In this document: positions 7,763 through 17,721 of the stretch, piece after piece
Numbering within the stretch: position 1 is the first letter of the stretch
How the letters are laid out: every line of letters begins with the position of its first letter
NCBI RefSeq assembly: GCF_000410875.1
Contig: NZ_AROI01000020.1
Span: 1 to 64,000 of the forward strand
Origin: Halopseudomonas pelagia CL-AP6
GTDB taxonomy: Bacteria > Pseudomonadota > Gammaproteobacteria > Pseudomonadales > Pseudomonadaceae
DNA length: 64,000 nucleotides
Reading direction: 5' to 3'
Notes under the pieces: generated by a model
What the model was told of the DNA's origin: nothing
What the model saw: only the letters and a program-made list of their open reading frames with translations
Databases searched by the model: none
Made by a program: the position numbers and the translations under genes

Positions 7763-9607
7763 ATGCGCGTATTGTTCAAACCATTATGGGTACCCGTTGT
7801 TCTGCTGGTGCTCGTACTCCTGTTCGTCTGGAAATCCGAGCTGGCTACCCTGGCTGCGGGCATCGCCCTGTTCATGCTCGGGATGTTTCATCTTGAAGAT
7901 GGTTTCCGTGCCTTCACTGGCGGCGCGCTTGAGCGCTGGCTGTCGCGAAGCACCAATCGTCTGTGGAAAAGCCTGCTATTCGGTATTACCAGCACTGCAG
8001 TGGTTCAATCCAGCTCCTTGGTGACCGTACTCAGTATTGCCTTTCTCAGCGCTGGAATGATCAGCCTGGGTGCCGGCATTGGCATTGTCTTTGGTGCCAA
8101 CCTGGGCACCACCACCGGCGCCTGGTTAATTGCCCTGGTGGGTCTGAAGGTGGATCTTGCGGTGGTGGCCATGCCATTGCTGGTGTTCGGTGTGTTGCTG
8201 GGCCAGCGCACGCAAAGCCTGTGGAAAGGTCTGGGTCAGGTATTACTCGGCGTAGGTTTGCTGTTTCTGGGCATCGACCTGATGAAAGACGGCTTCGCCA
8301 GCTTCGAGGGCTTGCTAGTGCTGGACGGCTTTGCCGATCAGGGCTGGGTCAGCGTGTTGTTGTATGCGCTATTGGGCCTGCTAGCGACCATTCTGATGCA
8401 ATCTAGCCATGCGGCGATGATGATTACCCTGGCTGCGTTAGCCACCGGGCAATTGGCTTATGGCAATGCGCTGGCCATGGCCATTGGCGCCAATCTGGGC
8501 ACCACCGTAACGGCGTTGCTCGCTGCGCTGGGCAGCAATAATGCCGGGCGGCGGCTGGCGGCTGCACATATTCTGTTCAACGTGGTCACTGCGCTGGTCG
8601 CGCTGGCGATACTGCCGAACCTGGCGCGGTCGGTGGACTGGCTGGCAGAGGTGCTGGGCATTGCCGCCGATGCCTATACCCTCAAGCTGGCGCTGTTTCA
8701 TACCCTGTTCAATGTCCTGGGGCTGGTCATCATGCTGCCCTGGATTCCACTGATGGTGAAGTGGTTGATGCGCTGGTTGCCTGATGCCGCGCCGGTTGGC
8801 AGTCCGCAGGCCAGCGACGCGGCCTTGAGTGAGCAGCCGCGCATGCGCGCGCAATTTCTCAATGATTCGGCTTTGTTGCACGCGGATACCGCGCTCAAGG
8901 TGTTGGGTCAGGAAGTGCAGAATCTTGGCGCGCTGAGCCGTCAGGTGATTGCCGCCGCATTGTATTTGCCGCCGGGCGATCTGAGCGACCTGTCACGTGA
9001 GCAACTGCACAAGGTGGTATTGCGCGCGGTGCCGGAAGATCATCGCGAGGATGCCGACGCGCTGTATGAACGGCACGTCAAGGGCGTCTATGCGGACATT
9101 ATCGACTTTATCAGTCAGTTGGATCTGTCTTTGCTGCCCGCCCAGCAGCAGGCCTTGATGGATTACAACACGGCCGCCCGTGAGCTGATAGAGGCAGTAA
9201 AAGCCGCCAAGCATCTGCAATCCAATCTGCGTAAGCAGATCGATAGCCGTCAACCAGCTATCCATGAAGCCTATGACCTGTTGCGCGAGGAAGGTGGCCA
9301 GGCATTGGTGGATATGGGCCGGTTGATGAACATGCAGGGCGATACGCAAGCGCGGGGAGACCTGTTTGATGCCTACGCAGAGCAGGAAAAGCTATTTGCC
9401 GATCATTTCCAGCAAATCGTGCAGACGCGCCTGCGTAACCGGGAGTTGGATGGTTGGCAGGCGACCTCAATGCTCAATGACCTGCATTACCTGTTGCGCA
9501 TCCGTCAGCATCTGTACCGGGCACATGCGGAGTTGCATGATCAGGATGAGCAGGCGTTGAGCCCCGCGTCCGACGAGCGCATCGAGCCCTCGCTCAGTCT
9601 GCTGTGA
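7763..9607 (+). CDS. Na/Pi cotransporter family protein with PhoU-like C-terminal domain
   Basis: A 614-residue protein. Residues 1-340 form two repeats of membrane helices with the paired signature FGANLGTTTGAWL (about 112-124) and IGANLGTTVTALLAALG (about 241-257), plus QSS motifs (VVQSSSLV, MQSSHAAM). These are typical of the NptA/YjbB family that moves phosphate with sodium. Residues 370-600 are soluble and helical, like PhoU domains, and may regulate transport or polyphosphate response. Its 3' end overlaps the convergent ggt gene by 14 bases. The substrate is inferred from family only. Confidence 0.9.
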   Translation: MRVLFKPLWVPVVLLVLVLLFVWKSELATLAAGIALFMLGMFHLEDGFRAFTGGALERWLSRSTNRLWKSLLFGITSTAVVQSSSLVTVLSIAFLSAGMISLGAGIGIVFGANLGTTTGAWLIALVGLKVDLAVVAMPLLVFGVLLGQRTQSLWKGLGQVLLGVGLLFLGIDLMKDGFASFEGLLVLDGFADQGWVSVLLYALLGLLATILMQSSHAAMMITLAALATGQLAYGNALAMAIGANLGTTVTALLAALGSNNAGRRLAAAHILFNVVTALVALAILPNLARSVDWLAEVLGIAADAYTLKLALFHTLFNVLGLVIMLPWIPLMVKWLMRWLPDAAPVGSPQASDAALSEQPRMRAQFLNDSALLHADTALKVLGQEVQNLGALSRQVIAAALYLPPGDLSDLSREQLHKVVLRAVPEDHREDADALYERHVKGVYADIIDFISQLDLSLLPAQQQALMDYNTAARELIEAVKAAKHLQSNLRKQIDSRQPAIHEAYDLLREEGGQALVDMGRLMNMQGDTQARGDLFDAYAEQEKLFADHFQQIVQTRLRNRELDGWQATSMLNDLHYLLRIRQHLYRAHAELHDQDEQALSPASDERIEPSLSLL

Positions 9608-11339
9608 CCGCGCGTGGCTCTGACCGACGCTGGGTCTGCTGCCCGGCGTTGCGTTTGATCAAGGCCTGACCCACGCCGCGCGGATCACTCGCGGCTCGCA
9701 GCTCGCCGGTTTGCTTGTTCCAGTGCACCGCGTGCATATCACCGTAATCCCGGCCCACTGGCTTGATGGTATGGCCTAGCGCTTCCAGCTCACCCTGTAC
9801 CTCCGGGTTGAAGGCGCCATCCTCAATCTGAATATGATCCGGCAGATACTGGTGATGGAAGCGTGGTCTGCTGACCCAGGATTCCACCTTCTCACCTTCA
9901 ATCGCTTCAAGCGCACCGAGCAGCACCATGGTGATAATCCGGCTACCGCCAGGCGTTCCCAAAACCGCCAGTTGCTCTTCGTTTTCCAGCATGGTCGGGG
10001 TCATGCTCGACAGCGGGCGCTTGCCCGGCCCGACGCTGTTCGGTTCGCTACCGGCCAACTGGTAAGCATTTTCGCCCGTGGGATCGGTGGCGAAGTCGTC
10101 CATTTCGTTATTCAGCAGCACGCCAGTGCCGGGCACGGTGAAGGCTGCACCGAATGGCAGGTTGATGCTGAGTGTGGCAGCCACGGCGTTGCCCTGACTG
10201 TCGATCAGCGAAAAATGGGTAGTGTCGGTACCTTCATTGAAGGGAGCAGGTTCCCCTAGCTCAGTGCTTGGCGTAGCTTTGCGCGGATCTATGCTTGAGG
10301 CCATCGCGCGCGCGTGCTCAGCGGATAACAGCTTGGCAGTCGGCACCTCGACGAAGTCGCTGTCGCCAAGCAGCATGCGGTCGCGGTAGCTGCGGCGCAT
10401 CAACTCGACCAACTGGTGGGTCCAGGCGGCCGAGCCAGGAGTAGCGCGTGGCAGCACTTCCAGCCCCTGCAACAGATTAGCCAGGGCGATGCCGCCGGCG
10501 GAGGGCAGGGGTGAGCTGATGACCCGCATGCCGAAGCTGTTGAAACTCACCGGTTGGCGTTCAACTACGCGGTAGTTATCCAGATCAACCTGTTGCCAAA
10601 CGCCACCGCCAGCTTGCACGGCGTCAAGCAGTCGCTTGGCGACCGGACCTTGATAGAAGCCTGCTTGGCCGCGCTCGGCCAGGGCTCGCAGAGTCTCGGC
10701 CAGTTCCGCCTGGTGGATCAGGGTACCTACCGCTGGAATCTCGCCGTCGCGCAGGAACAGCCGCGTGGTTTCCGCATTGCGGCGCATGGCTTCCAGGCGA
10801 AAACCGCCGAGCATGCGGTAGCGTTCGGTCACGCCGAAGCCTTGCTCTGCGGCGTCGATGGCCGGCTGCAGGCTCTGCTTCAGGCTCAGATTGCCATACT
10901 CCTCGGCCAGCAGCACCAGTGCCGCTGGCAAGCCGGGGATACCCGCCGCGTGGGGGCCATTCAGTGCGGGATCACGCTGGAACTGGCCCTCGGCATCCTG
11001 ATAGAAGTCGCGATCGGCAGCCAGCGGGGCGGTTTCCCGGGCGTCGAGAAAATGGTATTCGACGCCTGCCTCGCGCTGTTGCCGGAGGAGGAAAAAGCCG
11101 CCGCCGCCAAGGCCGGAGCTGTAGGGTTCCACTACTGCCAGTGTGGCAGCAACAGAGACGGCCGCGTCGAAAGCATTGCCGCCCTGATCCAGTATGCGGT
11201 GGCCGGCTGCGGTGGCAGCAGGGTGGGCACTGGCTACCGCCTGTTGATCAGGTGTCTGCGTCTGGGCCTGCGCCAATGGCGCGAACAGTAAAGCGCACAG
11301 CAATAAAAGCGATGGGGCTTGCAGTTGCGGCCTGAACAT
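9594..11339 (-). CDS. ggt: Gamma-glutamyltransferase (periplasmic)
   Basis: Cleaves the gamma-glutamyl bond of glutathione and transfers glutamyl to water or amino acids. The 581-residue precursor has a signal peptide (cut after LAQAQ, about residue 26). The self-cleavage site lies before Thr373 in GTDTTHFS, so the large and small subunits would split there. The substrate loop LSSM (in KRPLSSMTPTM) and the C-terminal GTPGGSRI are also present. It converges with and overlaps the upstream transporter gene by 14 bases. The ferredoxin gene ends four bases before its start, so the two are likely co-transcribed. Confidence 0.96.
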   Translation of the reverse strand: MFRPQLQAPSLLLLCALLFAPLAQAQTQTPDQQAVASAHPAATAAGHRILDQGGNAFDAAVSVAATLAVVEPYSSGLGGGGFFLLRQQREAGVEYHFLDARETAPLAADRDFYQDAEGQFQRDPALNGPHAAGIPGLPAALVLLAEEYGNLSLKQSLQPAIDAAEQGFGVTERYRMLGGFRLEAMRRNAETTRLFLRDGEIPAVGTLIHQAELAETLRALAERGQAGFYQGPVAKRLLDAVQAGGGVWQQVDLDNYRVVERQPVSFNSFGMRVISSPLPSAGGIALANLLQGLEVLPRATPGSAAWTHQLVELMRRSYRDRMLLGDSDFVEVPTAKLLSAEHARAMASSIDPRKATPSTELGEPAPFNEGTDTTHFSLIDSQGNAVAATLSINLPFGAAFTVPGTGVLLNNEMDDFATDPTGENAYQLAGSEPNSVGPGKRPLSSMTPTMLENEEQLAVLGTPGGSRIITMVLLGALEAIEGEKVESWVSRPRFHHQYLPDHIQIEDGAFNPEVQGELEALGHTIKPVGRDYGDMHAVHWNKQTGELRAASDPRGVGQALIKRNAGQQTQRRSEPRAVTAD

Positions 11340-11343
11340 CCGT

Positions 11344-11595
<252 letters not shown>

Positions 11596-11624
11596 TCAGT
11601 GACTCCGTTGGGCAATAGGCCCGG

Positions 11625-12185
<561 letters not shown>

Positions 12186-13775
12186 CTACGTCAGCCGCGC
12201 TGCCAGGTCTGTGGCGAGCCTCGAGACCAGGCCATATATCGACAGTTGCGGGTTGGCGCCAATGCTGGTGGGAAACAGCGAGCCGTCGAGTACCGACAGG
12301 TTCTCCAGTTGGTGATGCTGACCCTGGCTATTGGTCACCGCCAGCGTTGGATCCTCGCCCATCGCGCAACCGCCCATCACATGGGCACTGGCCAGGCGCA
12401 CATCGTAGCGCGCATAACGCAAATTGTTGACCTGCTCTTGAAAGTCCTGCCAGTTGCTGCTCAAGCGGCCGTGGCTGTGGGTTGGCATGACGGCCGTCGC
12501 GCCCGCGGCGAACTGGATCTCGCCCATGGCCAGCCAGGCACGCCGCGCGCCGTCCCAGATATAGTCATCAAGCGGATAGTCCAGCACTGGATTGCCATCG
12601 TCACGGAGCATGACTTCGCCACCCTGGCTGCGTTCATCGAAGCCGTCACGCAACAACGCAATAAGAATATTGCTCTGCGCCAGTTTCTGCATACGCAGGA
12701 AATGTTCCTGGCCATGACCGCCGAGCAGCGCGGCGGTGATACTCGGTTGCATGGGCGGTACTTCCAGTTTGAAGCCTATCGGTCCTGTGGTGCCGTTGTT
12801 CCACTGAAAATGGTCGGAATACACCGACTGCGGTGCGCCGTAGAAACCATTAATAGTCTTGTCGTACTGGGCCAGGGAAAAATTCACCGGATGCAGGAAG
12901 GTGCGTTTGCCCAGGCGGCCATGCGGATCAGGCGCCTTGGAGCGCAGCAGCAGGGCTGGGCTGTTGATCGCGCCACCGGCAAGAATCACATGCCGCCCAC
13001 GCAGTTGAACACTACGGCCGTCCGCGCGGTTCAGCTGTTCATTCATACCGCGGCAGCGTACTTCCGTTATCCGCTCGCCCTCGAACACCAATTGCTCGGC
13101 CTTGAGCCGGTGAATCAGGATAGCGCCCTTTTCCAGCGCGGCGGGCAGAGTGGTGACCAGCATCGATTGCTTGGCGTTAGTCGGGCAGCCGGTACCGCAA
13201 TATCCTAGATTCCAGCAGCCGCGCACGTTGCGCGGGATGACTTGCCAGTGCCAGTCGAGCGCTTGGCAGCCCTGGCGAATGACGTCGTTGTTGGCATTGG
13301 CAGGGACAGCCCAGGGGGCCACACCCAGGCGTTCCTCCATCCGCGCGAACCAGGGTGCCATGCTTTGCGAGTCCAGCCCCTTGACCCCGTGCACCTGGGC
13401 CCAATGGGCCAGGGTCTGGTCTGGTGTGCGAAAACTACTGGTCCAGTTAACGGTGGTGGTGCCGCCCACGGTGCGGCCCTGCAAAATACCGATGCCGCCA
13501 TCCTGGGTGGCACGGGCTGCGCCCTCCTGATAGAGCTCGGCGTAGGCTTTGGCTTCATCGTTCTTGAAGTCGCTGGAGGTTTTCAGTGCGCCCTCTTCGA
13601 CCAGCAGCACCTTGAGCCCGGCGTTGGCAAGTATCTCGGCACTGGTACCGCCGCCTGCGCCCGTGCCGATGATAATCACGTCGGCTTCAAAGCTGCGGTC
13701 GGTCTCCAGTTCGCTGGCATCAATGACCTGCCAGCCGCGGGCAATACCTTGAAGAAATAGATCAGGAACGGGCAT
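12186..13775 (-). CDS. GMC family FAD-dependent oxidoreductase (alcohol/choline dehydrogenase-like)
   Basis: A 529-residue flavoprotein with the FAD-binding fold IIGTGAGGGTSAEILANAG (about residues 35-53), LEKG-equivalent LLVEEGA, and the GMC C-terminal motif ANPQLSIYGLVSRLA. An inserted CxxxCxxxC-like segment (RGCWNLGYCGTGC) lies near residue 188. No signal peptide is visible. The next gene encodes a Tat lipoprotein and the third an aldehyde dehydrogenase, in the order of PA0364-PA0366. Together they could oxidise an alcohol through aldehyde to acid. The small partner could carry the flavoprotein through the Tat system (inference). The substrate is unknown. Confidence 0.88.
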   Translation of the reverse strand: MPVPDLFLQGIARGWQVIDASELETDRSFEADVIIIGTGAGGGTSAEILANAGLKVLLVEEGALKTSSDFKNDEAKAYAELYQEGAARATQDGGIGILQGRTVGGTTTVNWTSSFRTPDQTLAHWAQVHGVKGLDSQSMAPWFARMEERLGVAPWAVPANANNDVIRQGCQALDWHWQVIPRNVRGCWNLGYCGTGCPTNAKQSMLVTTLPAALEKGAILIHRLKAEQLVFEGERITEVRCRGMNEQLNRADGRSVQLRGRHVILAGGAINSPALLLRSKAPDPHGRLGKRTFLHPVNFSLAQYDKTINGFYGAPQSVYSDHFQWNNGTTGPIGFKLEVPPMQPSITAALLGGHGQEHFLRMQKLAQSNILIALLRDGFDERSQGGEVMLRDDGNPVLDYPLDDYIWDGARRAWLAMGEIQFAAGATAVMPTHSHGRLSSNWQDFQEQVNNLRYARYDVRLASAHVMGGCAMGEDPTLAVTNSQGQHHQLENLSVLDGSLFPTSIGANPQLSIYGLVSRLATDLAARLT

Positions 13776-13810
13776 GTTGGGTCACCTGGTAAAGGGGCTA
13801 AAAGGGGCGT

Positions 13811-14344
13811 TTAAATCGTCGGCGGACCGGGGTAGCCAACGGCTTCCCAGGAAACCGGAGTGGCGTACCAGGCCATTTGCAGCAGCTGATTCAGCGCGCT
13901 GTGGCCCTGACGCAGCATGTCCAGGCGGCTATCGCGCCAGCGCTCGAGGAAGGCACGCACATCTTCATCGGTGGCGTTCTCCCAACTGCCCCAGATACCC
14001 GTCAGGGGGCCTCGGGTAAGTCCCATGCTGAGCATGCCGAGCAAATCAGTCAGCTGTTTTTGTACTGCCGTGGAGGTCCAGGCCAGGGTTTTGTCCAGCT
14101 GCGCAATTGCGCCATCCAGATTCGCTGGGTTCAGCGCCGGATGCGGGCCGATCAGGGTCGACATTATTGCCGTTAGCATGGGTATGTCGCTGCTGCGCAG
14201 CACCTGGAAGCCACTGGCCGGAGCGTCACTACTACAACCCGACAGCGTGGCAGTCAGGCCGGCCGTAGCCAGTACTGCGCTGGCGCCGAGGCCCAGCTTG
14301 AGCAGGCTGCGGCGGCTCAGTTGCGGTGCAGAGATAGTCGACAT
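13811..14344 (-). CDS. Tat-signal lipoprotein, probable small subunit of the GMC dehydrogenase
   Basis: This 177-residue protein starts with a twin-arginine signal (LSRRSLLKLG) followed by a hydrophobic stretch and a lipobox-like LSGC at about residue 36. It is therefore probably folded before export and lipid-anchored. The mature part resembles gluconate 2-dehydrogenase subunit 3 proteins, which accompany GMC flavoproteins as a chaperoning or electron-transfer subunit. It is encoded between the GMC gene (36 bases downstream) and the aldehyde dehydrogenase gene. No cytochrome c gene follows, unlike classical three-subunit gluconate dehydrogenases. Confidence 0.75.
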   Translation of the reverse strand: MSTISAPQLSRRSLLKLGLGASAVLATAGLTATLSGCSSDAPASGFQVLRSSDIPMLTAIMSTLIGPHPALNPANLDGAIAQLDKTLAWTSTAVQKQLTDLLGMLSMGLTRGPLTGIWGSWENATDEDVRAFLERWRDSRLDMLRQGHSALNQLLQMAWYATPVSWEAVGYPGPPTI

Positions 14345-14433
14345 TGGGTGCGCCTCGTCTTGTTGTTATGGGCGTATTATTTTTTTTTAGGCAGTGCTTG
14401 GCGAAGCTCAGCGGGTAGTGCGAGTAGTAAGGC

Positions 14434-15876
14434 TCAGCGAATAAACAGCTTGTAAACCAGCTTGAGCAGCAGCCCGCCATAGGGTGGATAGATCGGCTTG
14501 GCGCCATTAAAGCGCTGCTTGATATACACACCCTTGGCCTTGCTGAACGTCAGAAAGCCCTCATGGCCATGGTAGTGGCCCATACCGGAGGGGCCGACGC
14601 CGCCGAACGGCAGATCATCCTGGGCCACATGCAATATGGTGTCGTTGATGCACATGCCGCCCGCGTGGGTCTGCTCCATCAGGCGCTGCTGTTCGGCTTT
14701 GTCGTAGCCGAAGTAATATAGCGCCAGCGGCCGGGGCCGGTCGGCAACGTATTGCATGGCCTGATCCATGCTGTCATAGGGCACAATTGGCAGTAGCGGA
14801 CCAAAGATTTCATCCTGCATGACTTTCATGTCGTCGTTAACCTTGAGTAGCAAGGTCGGGGCAATGACCCGCGTCCGCTCGAAATTCTCGGCGCCGGGGT
14901 TCAGTTCGATCACCTGCGCGCCCTTGCTCCGCGCATCCTCCAGATAGCTTTGAATACGCTGATATTGGCGCGGGTTGATGATCTGCGTGTAGTCCGGATT
15001 GGCTGCCAGATGCGGATAGAGTTTTTTGAACTGTTTGCCCAGCGCGGCGACCAGCTCGTCGATACGTTCGCGCGGGCAAAGCACATAATCAGGCGCGACG
15101 CAGGTCTGGCCGGCGTTCACGCCCTTGCCGAAGGCAATGCGTTCGGCGGCGTCGTCGATCGGAACGTCCAGCGAAACAATCGCCGGCGATTTGCCACCCA
15201 ACTCCAGGGTTACCGGCGTGAGATGTTCTGCGGCGGCGCGCATTACGTGGCGGCCGATACCGGTGCCGCCGGTGAATAACAGATGGTCGAAAGGCAAACG
15301 GGAAAAGGCTTCGCCCACCTCGGCTTCACCGGTGATGACTGCGACCTGATCCTCGGTAAACACCTCGGCCAGCATCTGCGCGAATGCCTCGGCGGTGGCC
15401 GGGGTGGACTCGCTCATCTTGATCAACACTCGGTTGCCCGCCGCGAGGGCCGCCGTCAGCGGTCCCATGGCCAGATAGAGCGGGTAATTCCAGGGCACAA
15501 TGACGCCGACCACGCCCAGGGGCTGATAAATCACCTGCGCCTTGCCCGGTTGAAAGGCCATGCCCACGTGGCGCTTGGAGGGTTTCATCCAGCGCCGCAG
15601 GCGTTTGGTAACGTAGTTAATGCCCTCGACCGAAGGCAGTATTTCCGCAAGTTTAGTTTCATCAGCGGAGCGTCGGCCGAAGTCCTGATTTATCGCTTCT
15701 ATCAGGCTTTGTTGATGGCCAAGTAGCGCACCTTTGAGCGAGTTGAGCATTTCCACGCGACTGTCGGCGCTGGGCATGGGCTGATGCCTGAAGGCCTGTT
15801 GTTGCGCGCTGAACAACTGCTGCATGCGCGCAATCGACTGTTGTTGATCCTGTATGTAGGCAATATCGGCTACCAT
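14434..15876 (-). CDS. calB: Coniferyl aldehyde dehydrogenase-like NAD(P)-dependent aldehyde dehydrogenase
   Basis: A 480-residue class 3-type aldehyde dehydrogenase, with catalytic Glu in VTLELGGKSPAI and catalytic Cys in NAGQTCVAPDYVLC. The cofactor segment TGGTGIGRHVM and C-terminal PFGGVGPSGMGHYHG are also present, as is the long hydrophobic C-terminal tail seen in membrane-associated class 3 enzymes. Pseudomonad orthologues at this locus (PA0366) are named coniferyl aldehyde dehydrogenase. Real substrates may be long-chain or aromatic aldehydes produced by the GMC enzyme. It is divergent from a TetR gene, its likely regulator. Confidence 0.85.
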   Translation of the reverse strand: MVADIAYIQDQQQSIARMQQLFSAQQQAFRHQPMPSADSRVEMLNSLKGALLGHQQSLIEAINQDFGRRSADETKLAEILPSVEGINYVTKRLRRWMKPSKRHVGMAFQPGKAQVIYQPLGVVGVIVPWNYPLYLAMGPLTAALAAGNRVLIKMSESTPATAEAFAQMLAEVFTEDQVAVITGEAEVGEAFSRLPFDHLLFTGGTGIGRHVMRAAAEHLTPVTLELGGKSPAIVSLDVPIDDAAERIAFGKGVNAGQTCVAPDYVLCPRERIDELVAALGKQFKKLYPHLAANPDYTQIINPRQYQRIQSYLEDARSKGAQVIELNPGAENFERTRVIAPTLLLKVNDDMKVMQDEIFGPLLPIVPYDSMDQAMQYVADRPRPLALYYFGYDKAEQQRLMEQTHAGGMCINDTILHVAQDDLPFGGVGPSGMGHYHGHEGFLTFSKAKGVYIKQRFNGAKPIYPPYGGLLLKLVYKLFIR

Positions 15877-16010
15877 GTCACTCTCCGCAGAGTCCGCGTA
15901 CGGCTCTGTTTTATGGGATATGAGGCATTTTTAGAGCAAATACTCTAAGCTGTCAAACAGAGATTTGTAAGCCGCGCTAGCGGACCTCTTTGAGCCAATG
16001 GAAACAGGTA

Positions 16011-16655
16011 ATGAAAACCCGCGATCGTATTCTTCAGGCTAGCTTGCAACTGTTCAATGAACAGGGTGAGCGGCTGGTCACCACCAACCATATTGCGCAG
16101 CATATGGGGATGTCGCCGGGTAACTTGTATTACCACTTTCGCAACAAGCAGCAGATCATCGCCGAGCTGTTCAGTCATTATGAAGCGCGGGTAGACGACT
16201 ATTTGCGCGTACCCGAGGGCCGTGAGCTGGAGGTGGCGGACAAGGCGGTGTATCTGGAGTCAATCTTCCGCGGCCTGTGGGAGTATCGTTTTCTGCATCG
16301 CGATCTGGAGCATCTGCTCAACAGTGATGCTGAGCTTGCCGAACGCTATAGGCTGTTTTCCCGGCGCTGTGTACAGAGCGGTCAGGCGATCTATCAAGGC
16401 CTGGTGGATGCAGGCATTCTCTGCGCCGAACGTACGGACCCGCAGGCGCTGGCGATTAATAGCTGGCTATTGATGACTGGCTGGGTCGGGTACCTGTGCA
16501 CTACGGTGCTGGATGCCGAGCAGCCGGATCTGACGCCAGAGTTGCTGCGCCGTGGGGTTTACCAAGTGCTCTCGCAGGAGGCGGGGTTGCTCACCGAGCG
16601 CGTCAGGCCTCAGGTGGAGGCGATGCTGCGCGAATACTATGCCCCGTTGCGCTAG
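16011..16655 (+). CDS. TetR family transcriptional regulator
   Basis: A 214-residue regulator from the ATG at 16011 (MKTRDRILQA). The N-terminal helix-turn-helix covers about residues 10-50 (VTTNHIAQHMGMSPGNLYYHF), followed by KQQIIAELF, typical of TetR. The rest is a helical ligand-binding domain. A TTG at 15990 is the only earlier start and is less likely. It is divergent from the aldehyde dehydrogenase gene across 134 bases, so it probably represses the GMC/aldehyde dehydrogenase operon until substrate or product binds (inference). Its last 53 bases overlap the convergent hydrolase gene. Confidence 0.92.
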   Translation: MKTRDRILQASLQLFNEQGERLVTTNHIAQHMGMSPGNLYYHFRNKQQIIAELFSHYEARVDDYLRVPEGRELEVADKAVYLESIFRGLWEYRFLHRDLEHLLNSDAELAERYRLFSRRCVQSGQAIYQGLVDAGILCAERTDPQALAINSWLLMTGWVGYLCTTVLDAEQPDLTPELLRRGVYQVLSQEAGLLTERVRPQVEAMLREYYAPLR

Positions 16656-17721
16656 TGCCGTCCCGCTGCACTGACGGGTTGGCTGGGGGCTCAAGCTGTT
16701 GCTGCAGCCATTGTGGTAGGCGCCGTTCCAGGTAGTAACCAGGCCTCCAGGGCGGGCCCTCGATAAATCCGACGTGGCCGCCACCGGCATGTAGCTCCAG
16801 CTGCGTGCTGGCTGACAGCTCCTGAGTTTCAGGCACACTGTGCGGATACACAAAGGGGTCGTCGGCAGACTGTACAATCAGCGTTGGCACTCTGATACCG
16901 CCAAGGAAAAAGCGGCTGCTGCAGCGGCGATAGTAGTCTGCCGCGCTGGCGAAGCCGTGCAGCGGGGCGGTCACGCGCTGGTCAAAATCCCACAGGCTGT
17001 CCATGCCTTCCAGAGAGCCCAGAGCGGCCAGCCGGGCGTGCTCGGCGTGCAGACCCTGGTGCGCAAACAGGCGCTGTTTATTGACTACATAGGCCAGCAG
17101 ATCGCGCATGAAACGCGCCTGATAAATGCGCGAAAAACCGACGCTAATGCGATCGGCGCATTGGTCCAGACGAAAGGGCACCGAGACCGCCGCTGCGGCC
17201 GCCAAAGGACAATCGCTGGCGCTTTCGCCCAGGTACTTGAGCAAGACGTTACCGCCCAGGGAATAACCGATCGCAGCCAGCGGACGTCTTGCAGGCAGTG
17301 CGCTGCGTAGCTGGTTGACCACCTCGGCCAGGTCTTCGCTGGCGCCGGAATGGTAACCTCGAGCACGCTGGTTGGGCTCTCCGGAACAGCCGCGCCAGTT
17401 CACCGCCACGCTCTGCCAGCCCAGGCGGGCCAGCGCCTGTTGCTGGCCAAGAATATACAGCGAGTTTGAGCTGCCGGTCAGGCCGTGCAACAGGATCACG
17501 CAGGGAGTTTTTGCGTCGTGGCTGGACCCGTGTGGCTGCCCTGGCGCGTGCGTCGTCTCGACCCCGTCTAAATCCAGCCAGTCCAGATCCAGAAAATCGC
17601 CGTCGGCCAAGAACATGCGTTGCCGCCGCCGGGTGAGGGTCGGCGGCTTTCTGAACAGGGCGCCAAACAGCGTTTGCAGGTGCGCGCCAGGCAGCCAACG
17701 GGCTGGCCGGTAAACGCTCAC
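16603..17721 (-). CDS. YheT family alpha/beta hydrolase
   Basis: A 372-residue hydrolase starting at a GTG (17721) that overlaps the rsmD stop by four bases (GTGA). Motifs are LLHGLTGSSNS (oxyanion region), AIGYSLGGNVLLKYLGE (nucleophile Ser) and SADDPFVYP (acid) followed by GGHVGFIEG (His). Family members are poorly characterised esterases of about 320-340 residues. Here the C-terminus is extended by some 35 proline/serine-rich residues that run into the convergent TetR gene. A longer upstream reading frame beginning at 17838 overlaps rsmD and is rejected. Confidence 0.88.
   Translation of the reverse strand: MSVYRPARWLPGAHLQTLFGALFRKPPTLTRRRQRMFLADGDFLDLDWLDLDGVETTHAPGQPHGSSHDAKTPCVILLHGLTGSSNSLYILGQQQALARLGWQSVAVNWRGCSGEPNQRARGYHSGASEDLAEVVNQLRSALPARRPLAAIGYSLGGNVLLKYLGESASDCPLAAAAAVSVPFRLDQCADRISVGFSRIYQARFMRDLLAYVVNKQRLFAHQGLHAEHARLAALGSLEGMDSLWDFDQRVTAPLHGFASAADYYRRCSSRFFLGGIRVPTLIVQSADDPFVYPHSVPETQELSASTQLELHAGGGHVGFIEGPPWRPGYYLERRLPQWLQQQLEPPANPSVQRDGTSATGHSIRAASPPPEA

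Noticed and set aside
12246-13208. 320-codon plus-strand frame
   Set aside because: Antisense to the GMC oxidoreductase; no known motif.
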